DNA from: Benincasa hispida
Lineage: Eukaryota; Streptophyta; Magnoliopsida; Cucurbitales; Cucurbitaceae
DNA: 64,000 bases
Assembly: GCF_009727055.1 (NCBI RefSeq)
Contig: NC_052354.1
Span: forward strand, 53,304,960-53,368,959
Reading direction: 5' to 3'
The notes beneath the pieces were generated by a model, which saw only the letters and a program-made list of their open reading frames with translations, was not told where the DNA came from and searched no databases. A program made the translations under genes and the position numbers. Positions 12,446 to 22,759 of this stretch are shown here, piece by piece; position 1 is the first letter of the stretch, and every line of letters starts with the position of its first letter.

Positions 12446-13804
12446 TTACAGACAAGTGAAGAACATGCTAGTTATGGTGAGCATAGCTGCATACAAAGCA
12501 TTTGCCAGGAGAGACGTGGGAGCAGAGCTTGGTGCCGATGCTGGTGGCATTGTCGATATATCAGATTCGACAATCACACTCAACTTCTGCCCGAACGAGC
12601 AGTGGGGTACGACAGCACAGATAAAGTATTTGGAGCCAGCAGTACCAAGAGAGATTGTCACAGGGCTCAATTCATGAAGTGGTGTTTCTCCCTCGGTACA
12701 GTTTCCATACTCATCCTTTCTTACCTCGACCACATTATGCGTGCCAGTCCATATGAATTCTGTAAACAAAAGAACAAAAAACCATATTTGACGTATGTAG
12801 CTCAGGTATGTGCTTGTGAAGGCTTGACCATTTATGCAGTTAGGATAGAACATAAACATAATGTTGAGAAAAGGAAACCCAGTTGAGTTTGAGCCAAATT
12901 GTACACGAGAGGGCTCATTAGGGTGATTGGAAAAGGTTCATCTTTAGTTCTATACTGTTTGATCTCAATAGTTTCACCTGTCAGTTGAAACATGACATTC
13001 TGCTGTCTTACTTCTAGTTTCCTTCGAAACTATTTGAAGTCTGATCATTCAACACAAGTTGTATAAATACACGTAACTTTCTTAGTTCTTCACTTCTTAT
13101 TTGGCCCAAGGAGTTCGTGAGTCCCACAATTAAAAAACATAAATTTTATGTCTTATAAACTCTTTACAATATGGGTCCAGGAGTTTACAACTTTTTAAAC
13201 TTGACAACTTCACTCGTCCCAAACACTTCCCAAAGAGTTATGGTTTGAACTTTCGTGCTTGTGGATTTGTTTGCCAGTATAAATTTAACTCATAAAACTT
13301 ACCTTTTGCACTATCCAAGTACATAGGAGTTTCCATTCAGACTTTCCAATCCCAAATTCCATAAATTCAAGCTTCTTAGATCCTTGGAATGATCTTTCTT
13401 TTATAGTTGTTGAACTCTAGTTAGAAATGCAATTACCACGAAGGGGTTTAAAGGCAATTTTTACATGATTAAGATATATTCTATTGGTTGTATAGTTGTA
13501 TCCTTTGAGTTCTAAAGAGTTGTAAACAAATACTTCTTAGGAAGCTACAACGAGAGAGGTGGAAGACGAAGACGAAAAAGACATTGACATTGGAGAAGGA
13601 TTTAAAAAGCTTATTACCAAGTTTGTCACCAACAATGAAGGTCTTATTGGCAGCCCACCTGGTGTAAAACGATGGGTCGTCCTTCGGAAATCTCCAGCCT
13701 TGATCATCTCCCACCTTATGGATGGTTGAAGCAGTTGCAGTTGTAGCCATGACAGCCAATGCTAAAGCAATCATACACCAAACAAAACTCATTGTGCTGC
13801 CCAT
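12446..13804 (-). CDS. Stellacyanin-like phytocyanin, GPI-anchor type, two exons
   Basis: Minus-strand exons are 13618-13804 and 12446-12759, joined in phase 1 across a GT..AG intron of 858 bases, giving 166 residues. Residues 1-26 are a signal peptide (hydrophobic core MIALALAVMATTATA). The plastocyanin-like domain follows (VGDDQGW, FIVGDKL at the splice, THNVVEV, YFICAVVPHCSFGQKL). Copper ligands inferred from the family are His70, Cys110, His115 and Gln120. Gln as axial ligand is the stellacyanin type, Met the uclacyanin/plantacyanin type. Cys83 and Cys116 would form the structural disulfide. A short Pro/Ser linker (MPPASAPSSAPTS) and a hydrophobic tail suggest a GPI anchor at the outer cell surface. 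The protein would be a small electron carrier of the cell wall and plasma membrane; its substrate is unknown. It converges on the KIX-like gene. Confidence 0.9.
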
Positions 13805-13866
13805 TTTTCTTCTGGCTTTCCTTCCTAATTCTCTCTTGAGACTTTTTGCTATTTATGCATGGCATG

Positions 13867-13874
13867 CATTTATA
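13867..13874 (-). promoter_or_regulatory. Likely TATA box of the first phytocyanin
   Basis: On the minus strand it reads TATAAATG, about 63 bases upstream of the start codon at 13804. This spacing suits a short plant leader. Called by position and motif only. Confidence 0.5.
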
Positions 13875-13884
13875 TGAAGTTAAG

Positions 13885-14980
13885 CTGAAAACAAAATCAT
13901 AAGTATTTTTAGTAAAGGAAATAATTAAAGAACTTGGATAACTATGTATGCATCTTCATATAATAGGAAGTTGCTCAAAACCACCCATTTTTTGGGGTTT
14001 AATGTTGGACATATCTGTTTATTGTTAGTAAGGTTTTTTTTTTCTTTCCCCCCCTTTGGCCTTTAATTTCTTTTGGGATTTAGGAATCAAGAACAAGAAA
14101 TGAAAATATAAGCTCAATATGAGTTTTTTTTTTTTAAAAAAAAAAAAATTATATAGAAAATTTACATGGGCAATCCATTGCGAGTGATTTTAGATGATCA
14201 AATTTAATTTTTACAATTTTAATAGTTCCAAGAAGAAAAAGATTAGTACAAAACTTTTTTTTTTTCCAAAGAATGCGGATTATTAAAAAAAATGACTTAA
14301 AAATATTTAACCGAAAATTCGAAAATATATGGTTAGAGATATAAATATATTTATAATTGATTGAACTATTTTTGAATGTAGTTCTATCGAATAAAAAAAT
14401 TTGTGCCTTTAAGATAATTTTGGAAAAAAATTTAAGATAGGGTGACATTTTATTGGAAATAATTTTTGGTTGTGGAATTGAATTTTTTTTTTTTTTTTTT
14501 TTTTTTAAAATTTTGGTTTTAGATTTTTAAAAGTTATTTTAGTTTGTTAAACGTTGAGATATGTTTCGTTTGGACCTTAACATTTAAGATAAAATAATAA
14601 TTTTGGTCCTTAGTTGTTTTTTGTTTTATTTCTAACAAACTAATAACATTACTCAAACTTTGAGTATGTGTATTAATATTTTATATGTGTGCTCTCAAGT
14701 CACATAGATTAGAGATTAGCATTAGATAAGTAGTATAACAAAGATCAAAATGATTGTTTAAAAAATTTCAAATACAAATATGAAACTTATGAAAGTTTAG
14801 GGATCAATATGAAATAAATACAAAAGTTCAAACACCAACCCTAGGTTAGACAAGATTATTTTTTTCTTTTACAAATCACGATATCTTATGCACTGAATTA
14901 TATTTGAAATTGTCAAGATTCACATTTTTTTTATCCATCAAATAAACCTTCTTTCTCAGAGGTCAATATTGCGAACTTAA
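13885..14980. other. Intergenic; nothing supportable
   Basis: AT-rich, with poly-T and poly-A runs near 14033, 14123-14148 and 14485-14506. The open frame 14149-14448 is Lys/Phe/Ile-rich noise from AT-rich DNA. I see no domain. Confidence 0.4.
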
Positions 14981-14984
14981 TTAA

Positions 14985-15525
14985 AAAGTTAAAAATCACT
15001 TTTGATCCCTAAACTTTAAGTAAAGTAACAATTTAGTCGATGAACTTTAACTGATAATGATTTAGTCTCTATACTTTCAAATCTGTATATTATAAAGATT
15101 AATCTTTACAATTCATAACAATATTTAGTTCCTGAACTTTAATAAGTAACAATTTAGTACCTATATATTGAAAATTGTAACAATTTAGTTTCTATGATGA
15201 AAAACCACTTTAAAATTAAGTGTTGATTTTTTTTATGTAACAACCTAATCTTTATAGTTTATAAAAAAAAATGTTGTTTGATCAATTTAATGATCTACAC
15301 TTGTGAGAAATTTCATTAAATCTTAATAATATTTTTCACGATAAGGACTAATCGTTACAAATTGTAAAGTATAAGCACCAAATTGTTACTTATTAAAGTT
15401 CAATGACTAAATTGTTACAAATTTAAAAGTGCAATAACTAAATTGCTACCAACAAAAATTCAAGTACTAAATTATTATTTTAATGAAAGATGAGAGGCCA
15501 AAAGTGATTTTTGACCTAACTAAAA
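14985..15525. mobile_element. Foldback MITE with long inverted arms (aatttagt/aacaattt type)
   Basis: The left arm begins near 14988 with aaaaatcacttttgatc and carries repeated acaatttagt and ctttaa blocks. The right arm ends near 15516 with the reverse-complementary gccaaaagtgatttttgac and matching aaattgttac blocks. The two halves pair over roughly 200 bases each with mismatches. A related, more decayed foldback lies at 41215-41640. A non-autonomous DNA element whose superfamily I cannot assign. Confidence 0.7.
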
Positions 15526-16094
15526 TAATATTTAAAACTTTCAATAATATTTCTTAGTCCTTATTTATCATCTTTGGAGATTTAAATCTTCAATTTCAAA
15601 AGAGGATTAAGATTGACATTTTGTGCATCATAAAGTAATGATGATGTCAATTTTAATTAATCACATAATGACAATAGAAATTTGGTAAGACTGAGATCAA
15701 TGGACATTTAAAAATTCAAAAGCATATTGTTAAATGACATGAATGATAGAGGACAAAGTCATAAAATGTAATTTAATCTCACTTCTCCCAAAAAAAGAGG
15801 AAAAAAACTCATTATAGCCATATTTATTGATGTCAATATGTCATTAATGTGTGAGTTTACAAAGATTGGAACAATAAATGAATCTAACAATTAAGCTGAG
15901 AAAAGTGCAGCTTCAAAGTTTCAAACATTCAAATTTGAACTTGTTTGTTCTTTTCTTTTTCTTTTTTTCTTTCTTTTTTTTTTCCTTTGAAATCTTAACT
16001 AAATTTTTATTTTTCTAGAGTAATATGTTTTTTGTGGAAAAAAGGTAACATCTTATGGAAAGTAGACTTTGAGAAGGTTGAACTATTCTTCAAT

Positions 16095-16098
<4 letters not shown>

Positions 16099-16152
<54 letters not shown>
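16099..16152. repeat. Poly-T/poly-A run
   Basis: About 39 T residues are followed directly by about 15 A residues, forming a simple inverted homopolymer. It is slippage-prone and its length is unreliable in any assembly. Confidence 0.9.
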
Positions 16153-16202
16153 TTCAAGATCTATCTATATATTTTTAAATTCAAGTATTTTGGTTCTAAA
16201 AA

Positions 16203-16520
16203 AATTAAAGCTCCATTTGATAACAATTTGATTTTTGGTTTTTATTTTTTAAAATTAAGTCTATAAACACGATTTTCACCTCCAAATTTTTTCATTTATT
16301 ATCTATTTTTACTAATGGTTTAAAAAATCAAGCCAAAATTTGAAAACTAAAAAAAATAATTTTTAAAAACTTGTTTATCATTTTACAATTTGGTTAAGAA
16401 TTCAACCATTGTACTTAAAGAAAGATGCAAATTATTATAAGAAATATGGAAGAAAATAGATTTAATTTGCAAAAACCAAAAAAAAAAAAAAAACGAAAGG
16501 GTTACAAACGAAGCCTAAAC
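16203..16520. mobile_element. Small MITE with gctccatttg/caaacgaagc ends
   Basis: The left end reads gctccatttgataacaatttg followed by tttttggttttt. The right end reads caaaaaccaaaa and then gggttacaaacgaagc, which is close to the reverse complement of the left end. The interior (caagccaaaatttgaaaac, agaattcaaccattgtactt) recurs in the fragments at 39558-40030 and near 52890-52990, so this is a dispersed family. I associate it with cucurbit genomes from memory only. Confidence 0.6.
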
Positions 16521-16639
16521 TACCTATTTTTATGTTCAAAATTATGAACTTTTGAATGAGATCATTTTTTAAGCAAAATAATAAAAATAATAATTCTCTT
16601 TTGAAAAAAAAAAAGGCAAATTGTAAAAAAAAATAAAAA

Positions 16640-16965
16640 ATAAATCACTCTCAAATATGGTGATAACTGTAATTATACCCTTAAATTTTTAATTTTAAAA
16701 ATTGAACCCTCAAAGTTATATAAATGTTAAAATTGGGTCAAATTATAACTTCAAATGAACATGATTGTATAAATTGTAGCATTTATATAAGTTTAAGAGT
16801 TCAATTTTTATCATTTTTAGGTCTAATTTCTACGATTATTATAAGTTTGAGGGGTCAATTTTAACACTTGTAAATGTTTTGTCGCCCAATTTTTATGATT
16901 AAAAGTTTGAGAGTGCAGTTACAACTACCCCATATTTTAAGAGTTGTTTTAGCCATTTGAAAAAA
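16640..16965. repeat. Degenerate foldback repeat
   Basis: Blocks such as gtaattataccct and caaagttatat in the left half are matched by reverse-complement relatives (gagtgcagttacaac, ataagtttgagggg) in the right half. It resembles a decayed short inverted-repeat element. No gene is visible here or in the flanking 16970-17190. Confidence 0.4.
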
Positions 16966-17191
16966 AAAAGAAAAAAACAATGATTTTGATGTTTGTTTTA
17001 TATTATGATAATTTATTAAAATATTTAAAGATGATATGCTATTAGTATGAACTAAAACAATTACTTTTTTGAGTTCAACGAGTGGAGTGTACTTCTGTTA
17101 AGGACACATGCCTTAACTTTTTGACAAGTTTTTATTATGAATGTTTTAAATTCAACCTTCTCCAGAAAGAGAAAAAAAAATTATTTGTTAG

Positions 17192-17556
17192 TGTTGTAAA
17201 CTTGAGGAGTACATCGAGAACACAGATACTAATAAAATATAATATTAAAATAAATTAAACATAATATATAAATAAACAAAATAAAATAAATTAGCAAAAT
17301 ATAAAATAAGAAATGTATCTAAATTCTCCACTTTCTCTAATTGTCATATAATTTACCTTCTATGTGTCTTTCAAAACCCACTAAATGTCACTATTTATTG
17401 ACAATTTGACAAGTAGGAAGTAGATTACATGTATACTAATAATGTGTAATGTTGAGACACATAGATAACATTTCAAGAAATGGGGGCATGACACATGGCC
17501 AATGGACACTAAGCATGAGCACATAATGGGCATCTATCATCATAATATTTATAATA
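17192..17556 (-). repeat. 3' LTR of the minus-strand copia element
   Basis: It aligns by eye with 25780-26160 (shared: aataaaatataatattaaaataaat, interrupted here; tctccactttctctaatt; aaaacccactaaatg; gacacatgg or gacacgtg). The minus-strand TAAGGGGGAG polypurine tract at 17557-17566 abuts its start, which fixes the orientation. The many differences from the partner LTR mean the insertion is old. Confidence 0.75.
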
Positions 17557-17566
17557 CTCCCCCTTA

Positions 17567-18515
17567 GATGCCCCTTATATATAAAATATGTCTCATTAAA
17601 ATATTATTTGGAAAAAAACCCAATGGAAAAAAAATCCTAGTGAAGGGAAAATGGTACATATTTCATATAATTTATACTCCTAAAAAGTACATTTACTCCT
17701 CCTCGTAGAAACATCACTTGAGATCTCTGAATCGCCGCATTTCAATATTATGCACTAATTTTCAAAGATTGTGGCAAGTGATGCTTTTGTAAATAAGTCT
17801 GTTAGGTTATCTTTCAAACAAATTTGTTGTACAGTGATGTAGACATTTTCTTGAAGATCATGAGTGTAGAAAAGATTTGGTGAAATATGTTTTTTTCTAT
17901 CTCATTTAATATATCATCTTTTGATTTGAGATATGCATGTTGTGTTGTCTTCGTATAATATTATTGCAATATTTTTATTAGAAGACAAGCCATATGTTTC
18001 ATTAATGTGTTGAGTCATTGATCTTAGCCATACACATTTTCAGCTAGCCTCGTGAATTGCCAAAATTTTAGCATGATTTAAGGAAGTAGTCATTATAGTC
18101 TATTTCACTAACTGTCACGATATAACAGTTCCTTCACATGTGAATAAATAACCTATTTGAGATCTAACTTTGTGTGGATCAGATAAATATCCAGAATCTA
18201 CATAACCAACTAGATCAAATTTTGATTTATTTGAATAAAACAAACTCATACCAATTGTTCATTGGAGATAACAATATACTTAATTCTGTTCCAATGCCTT
18301 TTTGTTGGAGAAGAACTATATCTTGCTAATAAATTCACTGAAAATGCAATATCTGGTCTTATATTATTAGCAAGATATATAAGTGCACCAATTGCACTAA
18401 GATATGATACTTCAGAACCAAAAGTTTTTCATTATCATCTCGAGATCGAAATATATCTTTCTTCACATCTAATGAACAAACTTCCATTGGAATGTTTAAT
18501 GGATGTACCTTCTTA
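17567..18515 (-). pseudogene. Copia RNase H and C-terminal reverse-transcriptase remnant
   Basis: On the minus strand the frames match those at 37440-38140: a YLANN.RP.IAFSVNLLARYS block, then a YADSGYLSDPHK region and an RNase H tail, all with in-frame stops. The plus-strand open frame 18262-18516 is a shadow. Upstream, the pre-RT linker is joined almost directly to this block near 18515-18530, so roughly 1 kb coding for fingers and palm, including the catalytic YxDD motif, is missing compared with the plus-strand copy. Confidence 0.75.
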
Positions 18516-18525
18516 ACCAACCAAG

Positions 18526-19583
18526 TTGTTTTTTTTACTATTTATTATTTTTATTATTCGAGGATTTTTATCTTTGAAACCCACTGGTCTACCATACTTC
18601 TGGTGTGTTGCAGACTCATTAGTGACAATTTTCTGTATTAGGATATCAATTTTTGATGGAATATTTGCAGCTGGTATATGTGATTTAGTTACTTTATTTG
18701 CATTTATAAATGCATTTGGTAACTAATTTGCTATATTTTGCAAATAAATTATCTTCTGAACTTCAAGTTCACATATACGAGGATCTAAATAGGACAATAA
18801 CGATGCATTCCATGTAATTTATTTTTCTAACTTCTTAATTCCTCCCCTTAGTATTGAAAAATTTGTCTAATTAAATGACAATCAGCAAATCGTGCAGTAA
18901 ATGTATTACTCATTAGAGGTTCAAGATATTTAATAATTGATGGGGAATCATATCTAATAAATATTCCTAACCTCCTCCTCCTTTGAGGACCCATCTTAGT
19001 ATGTTGTGGTGATGCAATTGGAACATATACAACACATCAAAAAATACTCATATGGGCAATATTTGGCTCATGGTTATAAGCTAATTATAATGACGAGTAC
19101 TTATGATAAACTATTGGCCTAATGTGTACAAGTGATGCTGCATGCAAAATAGCACGTCCTCATATAGATGAAGAAAACTTAGCTCTCATAAGCAATGGTC
19201 TTGCAATTAATTGCAAATATTTTGTGAATGATTATGCAAAACCATTTGTGTATGAACATGAGCTATAGGATGTTCAACACTTATCCCAATTGACATATAA
19301 TAATTATCTAAAGCTTGGGATACAAATTCACCAACATCGTCAAGATGAATGGTCTTAATTGTATAATTAAGAAATTTTGCTCTTAACTTAATTATTTGAG
19401 CAAATAATCTTGCAAATACAAGATTTCGACTTGATAATAAACACACATGTGACCATCTGTTGGATGCATCTATTAATACCATAAAATATCTAAATGGTCT
19501 ACTTGATGGGTTAATAGGCCCACATATATAACCATTAATTTGTTTTGAAAATGCAGTGAATTCAATTCCTACTTTGGCTGGTG
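18526..19583 (-). pseudogene. Copia integrase core and pre-RT linker remnant
   Basis: The frame at 19207-19482 contains VLIDASNRWSHVCLL, then ARLFAQIIKLRA and TIKTIHLDDVGEFVSQA: the copia integrase catalytic core with the second Asp context (D-x-x-x-E/GEF). Downstream pieces encode the region that in copia elements links integrase to reverse transcriptase (VGFKDKNPR on the minus strand near 18570). Frameshifts separate the parts. It is the equivalent of 35340-36330 on the plus strand. Confidence 0.8.
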
Positions 19584-20367
19584 TGTTGGGGTTGATACCC
19601 TAAATCTCGTAGGGTTATGTAATTTGTAATTTATTGTACAACGCTTTATTTATTTAATAAAATATGAGATGTTTTATTTGATATTTAGTAGCATTAATAT
19701 TATAGGTTATATTGTATGTAATACAATATTAAACCATAGATTATATGTTAAATATGATATGATATATAGTTATATGCATATATAAATACATATAATAAGT
19801 TGGTTATTATATATATATAAATTGAAATTAATTTTTTTTTAGTTTTAATATTTGAAATTAAGGGAAGGAAATAACCTCCTTCCACTATTCTCTCTTAACC
19901 CACGTATTGTGTGGGTGGTTGAGAGATTTTTTTTCTTCTTCATTTGTTTTCACATAGATGTTTTTTATAGAAGAGTTCTGTAATTTGTTTCAGCCTCCCA
20001 ATCTATCTTCTCCTCTCTCTTAATTCCCCTCTTCTTCCAAAAAGACAAAGCCCACAAAACTCCTGAATTTTCATCCCATAGAATACATAGGAAACCAATT
20101 GGTGGGGGTCATTTGGGTTAAATTAGGGTTTTGAGTTTTTGGTTTTTTTTCCTCCAGAGAGGAAAAACGTGAAGAACAGTTCTTCAAGAGTTGGTTTTCT
20201 ATCTCCCTATTCTCTTTTCTCTTTTCTTAATTGTTTTATAGCATGTTGTAAAAATTTATTTCCAAATGCATAGTATTTTGTATTTTTCTGTAAATTTGTG
20301 AACCTATAAGATTTTGGGATTTGGGTCCGATCCCATTTCCACTCAAGAACCTTAACCGGTTCCTTCA
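19584..20367 (+). mobile_element. Solo LTR (784 bp) inside copia integrase, target duplication TGGTG
   Basis: It starts TGTTGGGGTTGATACCC and ends GGTTCCTTCA. Both sides carry the same five bases, tggtg (19579-19583 and 20368-20372). Removing the insert and one tggtg restores continuity with the homologous integrase sequence at 35290-35330 of the plus-strand element, which confirms the boundaries. There is no coding sequence or second LTR, so it is a solo LTR. It is the short form of the family and lacks the ACGATCGT cluster. Confidence 0.9.
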
Positions 20368-20718
20368 TGGTGATGGTCGAATTATTAATTTTCCTTGAAA
20401 GCAAGCATCACATGATAATTTATTAGATTGAAGAATCTCCTAGCTCTTCAATGGATGTCCATTTGAATTTTCAATACTTCTTCTCATCATTATAGATCCT
20501 TGATGACCTGATCGGTCATGCCAAATTGTAAATATGTTTGGATTCATGAACTTCAGGTTCATTGTTGCATATGTTTCAATTACGCGTATATGAGTATGAT
20601 ATAATCTAGAAGATGAACCAGACAACTCTTCCAATATACGTTTTTCATATGAGACAGTAGATATGATATAAAGATACTCCATATTATTCTTTCTTTCAGT
20701 TTCATTATGATAACTATT
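20368..20718 (-). pseudogene. Copia pre-integrase / integrase zinc-finger remnant
   Basis: The frame 20440-20682 contains MEYLYIISTVSYEKRILEEL and, further on, FMNPNIFTIWHDRSGH followed by a shifted SIMMRRSIENSNGHPLKS. IWHxRxGH is the copia pre-integrase HHCC start (two histidines); the CDAC part lies further downstream near 20400. It is homologous to 34985-35340. Confidence 0.8.
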
Positions 20719-22095
20719 TGATGGGTTTATGTTCTAAAACTTTTGGTTTGTAAACAATAAACTTACTCTGTAAATCAATAAAGTTGTTATAGTTTGATTC
20801 AATAAAGTAGTTATTGAATATATGAATTGCTTATTTCGTTTTAGAAATAAGTCTAATAAACTAAAAAATTTATGACTATTACATGAGTACTTGAACTTTT
20901 GTTGGAGACATAAGAGTGAATCAAGTTCGAGTAAATAGTCAAAATGATCTATAATATATGAATAAGGTTGGGTGTCTTATAATGGTAACATTATCGGATG
21001 TGGTCCACTATGTAGTTATTATAATATGTTGTAAAGTGCTACAAATGAAGTGATCCTAATTCGTTCATGTGGTGACATGAGGAGTGGGGGCGTCCTGTGC
21101 AATGAGTTTGCATAAGATCGGACCAAGAAATAAGTCACTCTTACTTTATAACGATGTTTACTGTTTAAGACTACCTATGTCAAAGCGATGATCTAGGTAA
21201 CTTAACCTTAATCCTGAGCTAACTATAAACTCCTGTTCATTCGAGATTATCCTTAGATTTGTATAGGTGAGGGTTGACTCAACAGCGCCAACTCAATAAG
21301 CGTCCTATTTCAGGGGTGAGACCGGATAGATAGTTGGGGACATAGGGTGCAAGATGAAATTCACTCATACCCACTTTCAGGGATAGTAGAGAGGTTGTTC
21401 CCTTAAGTGCTGATTCTGAGTCTTGAACTAATATTTGATATTAAATTAATAGAATTAATTAAATTATTTAATTAATTATTAATTTTATTAGAAAAATTAA
21501 TTAATTGAATTATTTTTTGGTAAAAATAATTTTTTTTTATATTTTAATTAATGAATTTAAATCTGAAAATTGAAAAATCAATTTTTTCAAATTTCTCAAA
21601 AGTGGAATTTTCCCACCTTGAGAACAAGCACTTTAGTCACATTTCATTTACTAAATTCCACCTCAAATTGAATTAGAAGCTATGTGTTTTTTAGACAATC
21701 TAAGTGTATGAAGCTTCTGCATAAAAACACACAATTATTTAGCTGGAAAATCCCATGCAAACTTGCTGATTTTGCTGAAATCTTGAGGTTGAAGAAGAGT
21801 TCTTCATCCAGTTGAAAAACCAATACCTTTCTCCTAAATTCCCTTTAATCCAGCTTATTTTGAGTCATACAACTCAATATATGGCTCCTAGAGGATAATA
21901 AGGAAGCCTTAGTGGTTGTTCATGACTAGAAGAGGAGAAGGTTGCAGCTGATTTTCGAGGAAGAAGAAGATCAACATAGGTATTTATGAAACTCTCTTAT
22001 TATTTGATGAACATGCTTAATTTAGAGCTAAAATTGATGAATTAGAGTGCTTAATGATTTTGTTTTCTTCCACTACATGTTTGTTAAAACTAACA
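20719..22095 (+). mobile_element. Probable solo LTR (~1.38 kb), diverged member of the family
   Basis: It begins TGATGGGTTTATGTTC and probably ends AAAACTAACA. The interior follows the family order: ataaactt near the start, a gtggtccactatgtag block, tcatgtggtgacatgag, a gcgccaactc block, ggtgagaccgg. It separates parts of the copia gene that are adjacent in the plus-strand copy near 34965-34990. The flanking five bases (ctatt/tcatt) agree poorly, so the ends are approximate. The open frame 22017-22346 on the minus strand runs across its right end. Confidence 0.6.
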
Positions 22096-22759
22096 TCATT
22101 GCAACATATATTTTTAATACTAAGTAGATTTCTCTTTGATTGATTAAAGAACAATGCATTATCAATTGTAAATTTTCTTCCTCTAGACAAAATAATTTTT
22201 TGTCCAAATCCTTCAATCAGGTTTACAGAACCTGATATTGTATTGACTTTTGCTTCCAGCATTGTCAGTTTAAAAAAATATTTTCTATTTGTAAGTATTG
22301 TATATGTAGTTGCACTATCTGCCAGACATAGATATTCTTTACTCATTTTTAAGTCACCTAAAATATGAAAAAGGTCTCTTCATTAAAGAAAACAATTACA
22401 ATAAGAAAAACAACATTTGGAATATACAAAGGTTAACATCTACTAAAAAGAAAAAAAAATATGGAGACGAATCAAGATATTTTCAAAGTCAAAAGAAACA
22501 CTTGATGTTCCATCAATTCTACCAATTTTCTCTTCAGATGATTGAAAGAAGCCCATCACATCCAAATTTGTCATATAAGATGGGTCAAATATGTCATTAT
22601 CCTGGTATGTAAAATTTGCTTTCGCATTTTTTTTTCTTTTTCCTTTAGGGATGTTTGATAAAGACCAACTAAGTATTTTGACGTACAACAGGCACGTGAC
22701 CAATGCCCAGTCAGTCTACATCAGAAGCATTTATTTTCAACAATTTTTGAACTTTTATC
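22096..22759 (-). pseudogene. Copia gag C-terminus and protease remnant
   Basis: Minus-strand frames contain KEYLCLADSATTYTILTN (the copia protease, where a D-S/T-G/A active-site motif is expected: here LADSATTYT), then GSVNLIEGFGQ and SKRNLLSIKNI. A second frame (22443-22703) carries ANFTYQDNDIFD and GTSSVSFDFE. The order and wording match 34420-34960 of the plus-strand element. Stops separate them. Confidence 0.75.

Noticed and set aside
12420..12886. Plus-strand open frames over the phytocyanin exon
   Set aside because: They are antisense shadows of minus-strand exon 2, whose conserved copper-ligand motifs and splice sites are clear.
16069..16266. 65-codon frame with a run of Phe and Lys
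   Set aside because: Produced by the poly-T/poly-A tract.
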